A DNA stretch of 64,000 nucleotides from Achromobacter kerstersii (GCF_902859595.1 NZ_CADIJQ010000007.1:248001-312000); one strand, 5' to 3'; shown: positions 44,557 to 53,635, numbered from the stretch's first letter. Notes: generated by a model not told the origin, from the letters alone. A program made the numbers and translations.

Positions 44557-45753
44557 ATGCCGCACGCGCTTCGACGCATCCATCAACCCGAGTTCTGGCG
44601 GCGCCTGCCATCGCTTTGGGACAGCGATGTCGAGGAATCCCTGCAATGCTGCCAGGTCAGGCAAGAGACGCACGATGTGAAGAGCTTCTTCTTCCGGTCG
44701 TTGGCCGGGCATGCGTTTCAGTTTTCACCCGGCCAGTTCCTGACCTTGGAGCTGGAAGTCGATGGCCAGCGCGTGAACCGTTGCTACACGATCTCGTCAC
44801 CGCCGACCCGGCCGCACACCCTGTCGATCACGGTCAAGCGTGTGCCGGGCGGCACGGTGTCGAACTGGCTGCATGACCATCTGGAAGTGGGCGATTCGGT
44901 GCGCGTGCTGGGACCGGCCGGGGCTTTTTCGTCAGCGCTGCATCCGGCAGAGCGCTATCTATTTTTGTCGGCGGGTTCCGGCGTTACGCCGTTGATGTCG
45001 ATGGCGCGCACGCACCGGGACTTATGCGATGACCGCGATACCGTATTCGTGCATAGCGCCCGAACGCCAGACGACATCATCTTCGGACGCGAACTGGCCT
45101 TGCTGGCGGCCAGCCAGCAGCGGTTTCGGGCGCATTTCATTTGCGAAGGGCTGGGTGAGCAGGGGGGCTGGCATGGCCTGACGGGCCGCATCACGCTGCC
45201 GCTGTTGCAGTTGATGGCGCCTGACTTCATGAAGCGCGAGATCTTTGTCTGCGGGCCAGCACCGTATATGCAGGCCGTCAGAGCGATGCTGCACGAAGCC
45301 GGCTTCGACATGGCGCGGCATCATGAAGAGAGTTTCTCGTTCGGCGCCTTGCCCGCGGCGCAACCAGCGCCGGGCGTGACGGAATGGTCCGCGCGAGCAG
45401 CTAACCCGGATTCCAACCCGGATTCACAGCCGGATTCACAGCCGGATTCAAAGCCGAATGCCAACCCGAATGCCAACGCCGCACCCGCCATCGCGTTCAG
45501 CATTGTTTTCCAGAAAAGCCAGCGCACCATTGAATGCGGTGCAGCCCAAGCCTTGCTGGACGCCGCGCGGGATGCGGGCTTGCGCCTGCCCGCGTCGTGT
45601 ACGCAGGGCATGTGCGGCACATGCAAGGTGCGCCTGCTGGATGGCAAAGTCGACATGCGCCACCAGGGCGGGATACGCCAGCGCGAAATTGACCAAGGCA
45701 TGGTGTTGTTATGTTGCAGTGTGCCCTTGAGCGATTTGCGCATCGACAAATGA
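44557..45753 (+). CDS. gbcB: Glycine betaine monooxygenase, reductase subunit
   Basis: A 398-residue reductase with FAD domain (FSPGQFLTLELEVDGQRVNR, RCYTISSPP), NAD(P) domain (FLSAGSGVTPLMSM, FVCGPAPYMQAVRAML) and a C-terminal plant-type 2Fe-2S ferredoxin (CTQGMCGTCKVRL ... CC). It feeds electrons to GbcA. The linker before the ferredoxin, about 25 residues of NPDS/QPDS/NPNA, is encoded by 12-base repeats. The distance to the downstream regulator gene is 15 bases. Confidence 0.95.
   Translation: MPHALRRIHQPEFWRRLPSLWDSDVEESLQCCQVRQETHDVKSFFFRSLAGHAFQFSPGQFLTLELEVDGQRVNRCYTISSPPTRPHTLSITVKRVPGGTVSNWLHDHLEVGDSVRVLGPAGAFSSALHPAERYLFLSAGSGVTPLMSMARTHRDLCDDRDTVFVHSARTPDDIIFGRELALLAASQQRFRAHFICEGLGEQGGWHGLTGRITLPLLQLMAPDFMKREIFVCGPAPYMQAVRAMLHEAGFDMARHHEESFSFGALPAAQPAPGVTEWSARAANPDSNPDSQPDSQPDSKPNANPNANAAPAIAFSIVFQKSQRTIECGAAQALLDAARDAGLRLPASCTQGMCGTCKVRLLDGKVDMRHQGGIRQREIDQGMVLLCCSVPLSDLRIDK
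45403..45480 (+). repeat. 12-bp tandem repeat inside gbcB
   Basis: Six 12-base units (AACCCGGATTCC, AACCCGGATTCA, CAGCCGGATTCA twice, AAGCCGAATGCC, AACCCGAATGCC) and a partial unit encode NPDS-type tetrapeptides in the linker between the reductase and ferredoxin domains. Confidence 0.92.
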
Positions 45754-45768
45754 TGTTGGCCGATACTC

Positions 45769-46791
45769 ATGCCTATGCAACATGCCCTCGTCCCTCTGCC
45801 TTCTGATACCTGCCCGCCGTTCGGTTCGCCTGCCACGGACTCCTGCGCGCTGCACTTCTGTTTTCTGCTGCTGCCGAAGTTCTCGATGATCGCGTTTGCC
45901 GGCGCCGTGGAAACGCTGCGCATGGCCAACTACGTCAGCCGGCGTGAGCTGTATCGGTGGTCTGTGATGACTCTGGACGGCACGGTGGTGCAGGCAAGCA
46001 ATAACCTGCGGATATCGCCCGTGGCGACCCCGGCGCCCGATAGCGCCTTTGATGCCGTCTTCGTCTGCGGCGGTCTGCAGGTGCAGGACTACGTGTCCGA
46101 TGCCTTGATCAAGCTGCTTAATAGCTGGGCGCGGCGGGGTGTCGCGCTGGGCGGGCTTTGCACCGGTAGTTATGCGCTGGTGAAGGCGGGGCTGATGTCG
46201 GGCTATCGCTGCGCGGTGCACTGGGAAAACCTGTTCGCCGTCCGCGAAGAGTTTCCCGCCGCTGAGCTGACCGAAGCCCTCTACGTCATTGACCGCGACC
46301 GCATGACCAGTTCGGGCGGCACCGCACCCATCGACCTGATGCTGCGCATCACCACGAAGCGGTTCGGGGCGGAGCTGGCTGACGCGGTGTCGGAGCAGTT
46401 CATTCTGGATCGAATCCGGCTGGCCACCGAGCGGCAGCACATTCCGATGGCGGCCCGTGTGGGCTTTAACCGCCAGGGGCTGGTCAAGGTCGGGCAGTTG
46501 ATGGAAGCGCATATTGAAGACCCGCTGCCGTTCGAGGACATCGCCAGCCAGGTTGGGTTGTCGCAGCGCCAGTTGCAGCGCATGTTCAAGTACTACCTGG
46601 GCATGTCGCCGATGCGGTACTACCTGTGGTTAAGGCTGCTGCGCGCGCGCGAACTGTTGCTGCAAACCCGGATGTCCATCATGGGGGTAACGGTGGCGTG
46701 CGGGTTTCAGTCCCCCTGCCACTTCAGCAAGGCGTATCGCGCGCGCTTTGGCCATTCACCCACCAGCGAACGGCGGCTGATGCGCGGGTAA
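45769..46791 (+). CDS. gbdR: GbdR-like GATase1-AraC activator
   Basis: A 340-residue regulator with an N-terminal DJ-1/PfpI-like domain (FCFLLLPKFSMIAFAGAVET, LGGLCTGSYALVKAG) and a C-terminal AraC domain (PFEDIASQVGLSQRQLQRMF; MGVTVACGFQSPCHFSKAYR). It follows gbcB by 15 bases, so the catabolic operon may amplify its own activator. The position and architecture fit GbdR, the glycine betaine/dimethylglycine sensor; the paralog at 33127 is the alternative GbdR, so the symbol is tentative. Confidence 0.82.
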   Translation: MPMQHALVPLPSDTCPPFGSPATDSCALHFCFLLLPKFSMIAFAGAVETLRMANYVSRRELYRWSVMTLDGTVVQASNNLRISPVATPAPDSAFDAVFVCGGLQVQDYVSDALIKLLNSWARRGVALGGLCTGSYALVKAGLMSGYRCAVHWENLFAVREEFPAAELTEALYVIDRDRMTSSGGTAPIDLMLRITTKRFGAELADAVSEQFILDRIRLATERQHIPMAARVGFNRQGLVKVGQLMEAHIEDPLPFEDIASQVGLSQRQLQRMFKYYLGMSPMRYYLWLRLLRARELLLQTRMSIMGVTVACGFQSPCHFSKAYRARFGHSPTSERRLMRG

Positions 46792-46827
46792 CCACCGGCC
46801 GGGGCCGGCGGCGCGGCGCGGGGCGGG

Positions 46828-48024
46828 TCAGCGGGCGAGCATGGCGTGCGGATCAATCACGAACTTCTTGGGCGCGCCCGCATCGAACGCCGCATAGCCT
46901 TCGGGCGCGGCATCCAGTGAAATGACTTGAACGCCCACCACTTCGGCGATGTTGATGCGGTCCCAAAGAATGGCCTGCATCAGTGCGCGGTTGTACTTGA
47001 TGACCGGCGTCTGGCCGGTATGGAAGCTGTGCGCTTTTGCCCAGCCCAGCCCGAAGCGAACCGACAAGCTGCCGCGCTGGGCGGCGGCGTCGGCCGCGCC
47101 GGGGTCGTCGGTGACATACAGCCCCGGGATGCCGATGCGGCCCGCCACGCGCGTCACTTCCATCAATGCGTTCAAGACGGCGGCGGGCGCTTCGGCCTGC
47201 GAACCGGCGGCGCCGTGGCCGCGCGCTTCGAAGCCGACGGCATCGATTGCGCAATCGACTTCGGGCGTGCCGAGCAATGCCGCGATCTGCTCGCCCAACG
47301 TGGCGTCCAACGACAAGTCGGCCGTCTCGAAGCCGACCTTGCGCGCATGCGCCAGCCGCAAGGGATTCATATCGCCGACGATGACTACCGCCGCGCCCAG
47401 CAGGCGGGCCGACGCCGCCGCCGCCATGCCGACCGGCCCCGCGCCTGCGACATAGACGGTGCTGCCGGGGCCAACGCCCGCGCGGACCGCGCCGTGATAG
47501 CCCGTGGGTAGAATGTCTGACAGACAGGTCAGGTCACGGATCTTCGCCAAGGCCTGGTCGCGGTCAGGAAAGCGCAGCAGGTTGAAGTCGGCGTAGGGCA
47601 CCATGACATATTCCGCCTGGCCGCCGATCCAGTCGCCCATGTCGACGTAGCCATAGGCTCCGCCGGGGCGCGCCGGGTTCACCGTCAGGCACACGCCCGT
47701 GTCCTGTTCCTTGCAGGTGCGGCAGCGTCCGCAGGCCACGTTGAACGGCACGGACACCAGATCACCCGATCTCAGGGTTTCGACATCGCGGCCCACTTCG
47801 ATGACTTCGCCCGTGATTTCATGGCCCAGCACCAGCCCCTTCTGAGCCGTGGTGCGGCCGCGCACCATGTGCTGATCTGACCCGCAGATGTTGGTGGACA
47901 CCACCTTCAATATCACGCCGTGCTCGATGTTGCGGCCGCGCGGGTCCACCAGCTTGGGAAAGCTGATCGACTGCACCTCGACACGCCCGTCGCCAACGTA
48001 AACCACGCCCCTGTTCGCTGCCAT
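46828..48024 (-). CDS. fdhA: Glutathione-independent formaldehyde dehydrogenase
   Basis: A 398-residue zinc- and NAD-dependent medium-chain dehydrogenase. It begins MAANRGVVYVGDGRVEVQSI and shows the catalytic zinc site NICGSDQHMVRG, GLVLGHEITGEVIEVG, the structural zinc cysteines CGRCRTCKEQDTGVC, and the Rossmann motif VAGAGPVGMAAAASARLLG. It oxidises formaldehyde released by betaine and sarcosine demethylation to formate. Divergent from soxB across a 266-base regulatory region, as fdhA accompanies sox genes in Pseudomonas. Confidence 0.95.
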   Translation of the reverse strand: MAANRGVVYVGDGRVEVQSISFPKLVDPRGRNIEHGVILKVVSTNICGSDQHMVRGRTTAQKGLVLGHEITGEVIEVGRDVETLRSGDLVSVPFNVACGRCRTCKEQDTGVCLTVNPARPGGAYGYVDMGDWIGGQAEYVMVPYADFNLLRFPDRDQALAKIRDLTCLSDILPTGYHGAVRAGVGPGSTVYVAGAGPVGMAAAASARLLGAAVVIVGDMNPLRLAHARKVGFETADLSLDATLGEQIAALLGTPEVDCAIDAVGFEARGHGAAGSQAEAPAAVLNALMEVTRVAGRIGIPGLYVTDDPGAADAAAQRGSLSVRFGLGWAKAHSFHTGQTPVIKYNRALMQAILWDRINIAEVVGVQVISLDAAPEGYAAFDAGAPKKFVIDPHAMLAR

Positions 48025-48165
48025 GTCTGCGTCTCCTTACCTGGCCGGTTCAATGCGGGCGGGTGCCCGTCAATGTTCGATTTTGGCAAGCAGGCGGTCG
48101 CACAACCTGTCTGCAGGCGACACGAAGCGGCGGGTAGGCGACAGCGCATGCCAGGAGCCAGCCGG

Positions 48166-48229
48166 TGTCGCAATCAGGCAAGTTACCGTCCGGCGCGGCA
48201 AGGAGCGCCCCGCGCCTTCAGAGAAAAAT
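48166..48229 (+). promoter_or_regulatory. Shared betaine-regulon operator and -10 box before soxB
   Basis: The block 48166-48192 reads TGTCGCAATC, AGG, CAAG, five free bases, GTCCG: 20 of 27 bases match the glyA site, including both outer blocks. It ends 99 bases before ATG 48291, and AAAAAT (48224-48229) begins 32 bases after it, the same spacing as at glyA. The site may also serve the divergent fdhA. No gene is seen in 48025-48290. Confidence 0.7.
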
Positions 48230-48290
48230 GGATGCGTCGCGCATCGGTTGTTGCTGGCGCCGGATCTCCTCGTTTTCTCAAGGAACCACC

Positions 48291-49535
48291 ATGAGCCGCT
48301 ATTCCCTCTTCAGCCTGATCCGCAACGGGCTGTCGAACCATGAACGCTGGCCGCGCGCGTGGCGCAGCCCCGAGCCCCAGCCGGAGTATGACGTGGTGGT
48401 GGTCGGCGGCGGCGGGCATGGGCTGGCCACGGCGTATTACCTGGCGAAGGAACACGGCGTGAAACGCGTGGCCGTGTTGGAAAAGGGCTGGGTGGGTGGC
48501 GGCAACACCGCGCGCAACACCACCATCGTTCGCTCAAACTATCTGTGGGACGAGTCCTCGCAGCTCTATGAAAAGGCGATGCAGCTGTGGGAAGGGTTGT
48601 CGCAGACGTTGAACTACAACGTCATGTTCAGCCAGCGCGGCGTCATGAATCTGGCGCACACGCTGCAAGACGTGCGCGACACACAACGCCGCATCAGCGC
48701 CAACCGCTATAACGGCGTCGACGGCGAATGGCTCACCCCCGCACAGGTCAAGGAAATCGTCCCCTACATCAATCTAGATTGCCGCTATCCGGTGCTGGGC
48801 GCGTCGTTCCAACGGCGCGGCGGCGTGGCCCGGCATGACGCCGTCGCCTGGGGATACGCGCGCGCGGCCGACCGGCTGGGCGTAGACATCATCGAAAACT
48901 GTCCGGTGACCGGCATCCGCCGCGAAGACGGCCAGGTGCTGGGCGTGGAAACCGGCAAGGGCTATATCAAGGCGGCCAAGGTGGCGGTGGTGGCCGCGGG
49001 CCACTCCAGCGTCATCGCCGACATGGCGGGCATCCGCTTGCCGCTGGAAAGTCATCCGCTGCAAGCGCTGGTCTCTGAACCGCTGAAACCGGTCCTGGAC
49101 ACCGTCGTGATGTCGAACGCAGTCCACGCGTATATCAGCCAGTCCGACAAGGGCGACCTTGTTATTGGCGCGGGCATCGACCAGTACGTGGGCTACGCGC
49201 AGCGGGGCAGCTTTCATCTGATCGAAAGCACCTTGCAGGCGATCGTCGAAATGTTCCCCATCTTCAGCCGGGTGCGGATGAACCGGCAGTGGGGCGGCAT
49301 TGTGGACGTGTCTCCCGACGCCTGTCCGATCATTTCCACCACGCCCATCAAGGGGCTGTACTTCAACTGCGGATGGGGCACGGGCGGTTTCAAGGCCACG
49401 CCCGGCTCGGGCTGGGTCTTCGCCTACACCGTGGCCAACAACGCGCCGCACCGGCTGAACGCCCCGTTCTCCCTTACCCGCTTCGAAACCGGCCATTTGA
49501 TCGACGAACACGGCGCTGCCGCTGTGGCGCACTGA
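48291..49535 (+). CDS. soxB: Sarcosine oxidase beta subunit
   Basis: A 414-residue flavoprotein that carries covalent FMN and non-covalent FAD in tetrameric sarcosine oxidase. It starts [20 protein letters not shown], then the FAD motif [19 protein letters not shown] and [20 protein letters not shown]; the segment [17 protein letters not shown] near the end is typical. The ATG follows AAGGAA. It opens the operon soxBDAG; soxD starts 15 bases later. Confidence 0.96.
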   Translation: MSRYSLFSLIRNGLSNHERWPRAWRSPEPQPEYDVVVVGGGGHGLATAYYLAKEHGVKRVAVLEKGWVGGGNTARNTTIVRSNYLWDESSQLYEKAMQLWEGLSQTLNYNVMFSQRGVMNLAHTLQDVRDTQRRISANRYNGVDGEWLTPAQVKEIVPYINLDCRYPVLGASFQRRGGVARHDAVAWGYARAADRLGVDIIENCPVTGIRREDGQVLGVETGKGYIKAAKVAVVAAGHSSVIADMAGIRLPLESHPLQALVSEPLKPVLDTVVMSNAVHAYISQSDKGDLVIGAGIDQYVGYAQRGSFHLIESTLQAIVEMFPIFSRVRMNRQWGGIVDVSPDACPIISTTPIKGLYFNCGWGTGGFKATPGSGWVFAYTVANNAPHRLNAPFSLTRFETGHLIDEHGAAAVAH

Positions 49536-49550
49536 CGACGGAGCTTGAGC

Positions 49551-49829
49551 ATGCTGATGCTGACTTGTCCGTATTGCGGCCCCCGGGCCGAAACGGAATT
49601 CACCTGCGGCGGCGAAGCCGACATCGTCCGCCCACAAGATTGCGACACCCTGACCGACGCCCAATGGGCCGACTATGCGTTCATGCGCAAGAACGTGCGC
49701 GGCCGTGCGCGCGAGCAATGGCAGCACGCCCACGGCTGCCGCCGTTGGTTCCTGGCCGAGCGCGACACCGTCAGCCACGAGTTCCACGGGTTCCATACGT
49801 TTGAGCAGGCGGCGGGAGAGCGCAGATGA
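49551..49829 (+). CDS. soxD: Sarcosine oxidase delta subunit
   Basis: A 92-residue zinc-binding subunit beginning MLMLTCPYCGPRAETEFTCG, with the conserved WADYAFMRKNVRG and HAHGCRRWF segments. The three cysteines of the N-terminus and the later His/Cys pair bind zinc in the family. It stabilises the alpha subunit. ATG 49551 has a GGAG box; the TTG two codons upstream is less likely. It overlaps soxA by four bases. Confidence 0.94.
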   Translation: MLMLTCPYCGPRAETEFTCGGEADIVRPQDCDTLTDAQWADYAFMRKNVRGRAREQWQHAHGCRRWFLAERDTVSHEFHGFHTFEQAAGERR

Positions 49830-52800
49830 CGCAGACGCATCGGCTGTCGAACCGCGGGCGGATTGACCCGTCCAAATCGGTCGAATTCACGTTCAATGGA
49901 CGCACCTATTTTGGTTGCCAGGGCGACACCCTGGCCTCGGCGCTGCTGGCCAATGGTGAACATTTCGTGGCGCGCAGCTGGAAGTACCACCGGCCGCGCG
50001 GCATCATGACGGCCGGTGTTGACGAGCCGAACGCGCTGGTGCAACTCGAGACCGGCGCGCACACGGTGCCGAACCCCTGCGCGACCACCGTCGAACTCTA
50101 TGAAGGCCTGCGCGCCAGCAGCGTCAATGCCGCACCCGACCTTGAACGCGACCGCATGGCCGTCTTCCAGCGTCTGGGGCGCTTCATCCCCGCAGGGTTC
50201 TACTACAAGACGTTCATGTGGCCGCAACGCTGGTGGCCGCGTTATGAACGGTGGATACGCAAGGCCGGCGGGTTGGGCCAGGCGCCGGCGCTGCCAGACC
50301 CCGATCACTACGACAAGCGCTACGCCCATTGCGATGTGCTGGTGGTGGGCGGCGGCCCGGCGGGCTTGGCCGCCGCCATGGCGGCCGGACTGGCCGGCGC
50401 GCGCGTGATCCTGGTCGACAACCAGCCCGAGCTCGGCGGCAGTCTGCTGGCCCTGCCGTCATTGATCAATGGCGCAGCCAACTCCGAATGGATTCAACGG
50501 ATGCATGCCGAACTCCAGGGCATGAAGGAAGTCAGGATTCTGACGCGCAGCACGGCGTTCGGCTATCACGACCAGAACCTGCTGACGGTCTGTGAGCAAC
50601 TGACCGACCACCTGCCGCCCGAGCAACGGCAGGGCGTGCGCCAACGCTTATGGAAGGTACGCGCCAAACAGGTGGTGCTGGCCACCGGGGCGCATGAGCG
50701 GCCCCTGCTGTTTGGCAACAATGACCTGCCCGGCGTCATGCTGGCGTCGGCGGTATCGACGTACTTGCGGCGCTACTGTGTCTTGCCCGGCCAGCGCGTG
50801 GTGCTCTACACCAATAACGATGGTGCCTACCGCACGGCGCTCGACTTGCGCGAGCACGGGGCCAACATCACGGTGATCGATCCCCGGCCAGCGGGGCGGG
50901 GCGCCTGGCCCGATGCCGTGCGCAGCGCCGGCATCGAGGTCCGCAACGAAACGGTCGTGCTGCAGGCGCGCGGTAAACGCCATGTGAAGGGCGTCGTTGT
51001 CGCCGCCTTCGCGCAAGGGCGTGCCGGTCCGGGCAACGAAAAGCTGGCTTGTGACCTGATCGCGGTGTCGGGCGGGTGGAATCCGGTATTGCATCTGCAC
51101 GCGCAGTCCGGGGGAAAGACGCGTTGGGACGAGGCGCTGGCGTGCTTTGTGCCGGATGGGGCCACGCAGGCGCAGACAAGCGCCGGCGCAGCGAATGGCG
51201 AATTCCGGCTCTCGCAGGCGCTGCATGGCGGCGGCGTGGCGGGTGCGCAAGCGGCCATGCGGGCGGGCTTCGATACGGTTAGCCAGTTGTCCTGGCGCAC
51301 GGTCGACATCTATCAAGACCCGTTGTTGCCGCTTTGGCAGGTGGCCGGGCCGGCGCTTGCGGCTCGGCGCGGCTTGCGGCGCAGCGCGACACAGTTCGTC
51401 GACTACCAAAATGACGTGACGGTGGCCGACATCCATCTGGCCGTGCGCGAAGGCTATCACTCGGTCGAGCACGTCAAACGCTATACCGCCATGGGCTTCG
51501 GCACCGACCAGGGCAAATTGGGAAACATCAACGGCGCGGCGGTGCTGGCCGACGCCTTGGGCCAAACCATCGCGCAGACGGGCACCACCACCTATCGCCC
51601 GAACTACACCCCGGTCACGTTCGGGGTGCTGGCGGGCCGTGAGTTGGGCGACTTCTTCGACCCCATCCGCAAGACCTGCGTGCACGAATGGCATGTGGCG
51701 CGGGGCGCGGTATTCGAAGACGTCGGCAACTGGAAGCGCCCTTGGTATTTCCCGCTACCCGGGGAAAACATGCACGCTGCGGTCGCGCGTGAGTGTCTGG
51801 CCGTGCGTAATGGCGTCGGCATGCTGGATGCCTCCACGCTGGGCAAGATCGACGTGCAAGGGCCGGACGCCGCCACCTTGTTGAACTGGGTCTACACCAA
51901 TCTGTGGACCAAGCTCGAGGTGGGCAAGGGCCGCTATGGCTTGATGCTGGATGAGAACGGCATGGTGTTCGACGACGGCGTCACCATGCGCCTGGGCGAG
52001 CAGCATTTCCTGATGAGCACCACCACCGGCGGCGCAGCCCGCGTGCTGGCCTGGATGGAACGCTGGTTGCAAACGGAATGGCCCCATCTGGACGTGCACC
52101 TGACCACGGTCACCGATCACTTCGCCACGTTTGCGGTAGCCGGGCCGCTCGCGCGAAAAGTGCTCGGCAAGGTTTGCCACGATATCGATTTCTCGAACGA
52201 AGCCTTTCCCTTCATGACGTTCCGTGAAGGCACCTTGGCCGGCGTGGGCTGGTCGAGTCCGGCGCGCATCATGCGGATCAGCTTTTCCGGGGAATTGTCT
52301 TACGAGGTGAACGTGCCGGCCAATCTGGGGCGGCGCGTCTGGAACGCCTTGATGGAGGCCGGCCGCGAATACGGCATCACGCCTTACGGCACCGAAGCCA
52401 TGCACGTGCTGCGCGCGGAAAAGGGCTTCATCATCGTCGGCCAGGATACCGATGGCTCCGTCACGCCGCAGGATCTCGGCATGGGCGGGCTGGTGGCCAA
52501 GTCCAAGGATTGCCTGGGCAAGCGTTCGCTCGCGCGCACGCACACGGCAGGCGGCAAGCGCAAACAGCTGGTTGGCCTGCTGGCACGAGACGCGTCCCTG
52601 GTGCTTCCCGAAGGCAGCCAGATCATGAACCAGCCCAGCCGCGCGCCGATTGCGCCGATGATCGGTCACGTGACGTCCAGCTACATGAGCCCCACGCTGA
52701 ATCGCTCGATCGCGCTGGCGTTGGTGCAGGATGGCCACACAAGAATGGGGCAGCTCGTTGAAGTGGCGTTGCCCACCGGTGGATTCATGCCGGCCACCAT

Positions 52801-52852
52801 TGGCAGCCCGGTTTTCTACGACCCCGAAGGAGGGCGTCAGCATGTGGACTGA
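49826..52852 (+). CDS. soxA: Sarcosine oxidase alpha subunit
   Basis: A 1008-residue subunit. N-terminal ferredoxin-like Fer2_4 region (FTFNGRTYFGCQGDTLASAL, ARSWKYHRPRGIMTAG), an NAD/FAD domain with VLVVGGGPAGLAAAMAAGLA near residue 172, and a C-terminal GcvT-like folate domain (DASTLGKIDVQGPDAATLLN onward) that binds tetrahydrofolate. The enzyme oxidises sarcosine to glycine, giving methylene-THF and H2O2. It overlaps soxD by 4 bases and soxG by 11 bases, indicating coupled translation. Confidence 0.96.
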   Translation: MTQTHRLSNRGRIDPSKSVEFTFNGRTYFGCQGDTLASALLANGEHFVARSWKYHRPRGIMTAGVDEPNALVQLETGAHTVPNPCATTVELYEGLRASSVNAAPDLERDRMAVFQRLGRFIPAGFYYKTFMWPQRWWPRYERWIRKAGGLGQAPALPDPDHYDKRYAHCDVLVVGGGPAGLAAAMAAGLAGARVILVDNQPELGGSLLALPSLINGAANSEWIQRMHAELQGMKEVRILTRSTAFGYHDQNLLTVCEQLTDHLPPEQRQGVRQRLWKVRAKQVVLATGAHERPLLFGNNDLPGVMLASAVSTYLRRYCVLPGQRVVLYTNNDGAYRTALDLREHGANITVIDPRPAGRGAWPDAVRSAGIEVRNETVVLQARGKRHVKGVVVAAFAQGRAGPGNEKLACDLIAVSGGWNPVLHLHAQSGGKTRWDEALACFVPDGATQAQTSAGAANGEFRLSQALHGGGVAGAQAAMRAGFDTVSQLSWRTVDIYQDPLLPLWQVAGPALAARRGLRRSATQFVDYQNDVTVADIHLAVREGYHSVEHVKRYTAMGFGTDQGKLGNINGAAVLADALGQTIAQTGTTTYRPNYTPVTFGVLAGRELGDFFDPIRKTCVHEWHVARGAVFEDVGNWKRPWYFPLPGENMHAAVARECLAVRNGVGMLDASTLGKIDVQGPDAATLLNWVYTNLWTKLEVGKGRYGLMLDENGMVFDDGVTMRLGEQHFLMSTTTGGAARVLAWMERWLQTEWPHLDVHLTTVTDHFATFAVAGPLARKVLGKVCHDIDFSNEAFPFMTFREGTLAGVGWSSPARIMRISFSGELSYEVNVPANLGRRVWNALMEAGREYGITPYGTEAMHVLRAEKGFIIVGQDTDGSVTPQDLGMGGLVAKSKDCLGKRSLARTHTAGGKRKQLVGLLARDASLVLPEGSQIMNQPSRAPIAPMIGHVTSSYMSPTLNRSIALALVQDGHTRMGQLVEVALPTGGFMPATIGSPVFYDPEGGRQHVD

Positions 52853-53435
52853 ATCGCATCAGGAATCGCCCCTGCACAGCCTTGCGCCCTTGCGCTCGCC
52901 CGTTGATTCGGAAGATGCCCGGCGTCTGCGCATCGTCGAGCGGCCATTTTTGGATTTGGCGGTATTGCGGGGTAATGCGCAGTCGCCTGCGTTCGTGCAG
53001 ACGATTGAACGCACGCTGGGCACCGCGCCGCCCGTGGCGCCCAACACGGTGGCGCATGGCCATCGGTATTTGATGGCCTGGATGGGGCCGGATGAATGGT
53101 GGGTGCAATCGTTGATGCCCGCACGGCCCGCACTGGAGCCGACGCTACGCCCGTCGTTGCTTGGGCAATCCGCGTGCGTGGTGGACGTCAGCAGCGGGTA
53201 CACGGTGTTGGAACTGCGCGGCGAACACGCGCGCGACGTGCTTGAGAAGGGGTGCCCGCTGGATTTGCATCCTCGTGTGTTCGGCGCCGGGCAATGCGCG
53301 CAAAGCCATTACTTCAAGGCCGGCGTCATGGTGCGTGCATTAAACGATGGCGGCGTAGAGGCCGTGGTGCGCCGCAGTTTTGCGGACTATGTGGGCCGAA
53401 TGCTGCTGGACGCCGCCCGGGAATATCAGCCGTGA
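52842..53435 (+). CDS. soxG: Sarcosine oxidase gamma subunit
   Basis: A 197-residue subunit with the conserved WMGPDEWWVQS and VDVSSGYTVLELRGEHARDV segments and the C-terminal RRSFADYVGRMLLDAA. It starts at ATG 52842 inside the soxA end. It is needed for assembly of the heterotetramer. No purU or formate dehydrogenase follows; the operon stops here before a terminator. Confidence 0.93.
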   Translation: MWTESHQESPLHSLAPLRSPVDSEDARRLRIVERPFLDLAVLRGNAQSPAFVQTIERTLGTAPPVAPNTVAHGHRYLMAWMGPDEWWVQSLMPARPALEPTLRPSLLGQSACVVDVSSGYTVLELRGEHARDVLEKGCPLDLHPRVFGAGQCAQSHYFKAGVMVRALNDGGVEAVVRRSFADYVGRMLLDAAREYQP

Positions 53436-53487
53436 ACATGCCTGCGGGATCTTCCCAAGGCATTCCGTGGCATTCCGAGCGCGCATG

Positions 53488-53512
53488 AAAAAAGGGCCCA
53501 GAGGCCCTTTTT
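53488..53512. terminator. Bidirectional terminator between soxG and tRNA-Gly
   Basis: AAAAAAGGGCC-CAGA-GGCCCTTTTT, with A and T runs on both sides, can end both the sox operon and the tRNA transcript from the other strand. Confidence 0.9.
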
Positions 53513-53559
53513 CAATGATTCGCAGCAAGGCGGTAAACCGGATGCTGCCAATCCAAATA

Positions 53560-53635
53560 TGGAGCGGGAGACGAGTCTCGAACTCGCGACCTCAACCTTG
53601 GCAAGGTTGCGCTCTACCAACTGAGCTACTCCCGC
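53560..53635 (-). tRNA. tRNA-Gly (anticodon GCC), copy 2
   Basis: The 76 bases are identical to 32834-32909 and in the same orientation, including the encoded CCA. A TATACT (53666-53671, minus strand) could be the -10 of its promoter. Beyond the gene itself the flanks of the two copies differ. Confidence 0.97.

Noticed and set aside
41502..45480. Regular repeats that could suggest a CRISPR array
   Set aside because: Units are 9, 15 and 12 bases, contiguous without spacers, and stay in frame inside etfA, etfB and gbcB.
53560..53635. tRNA-Gly as an attachment site of an integrated element
   Set aside because: No integrase, no partial tRNA duplicate and both copies are full genes; kept only as a comparative question.
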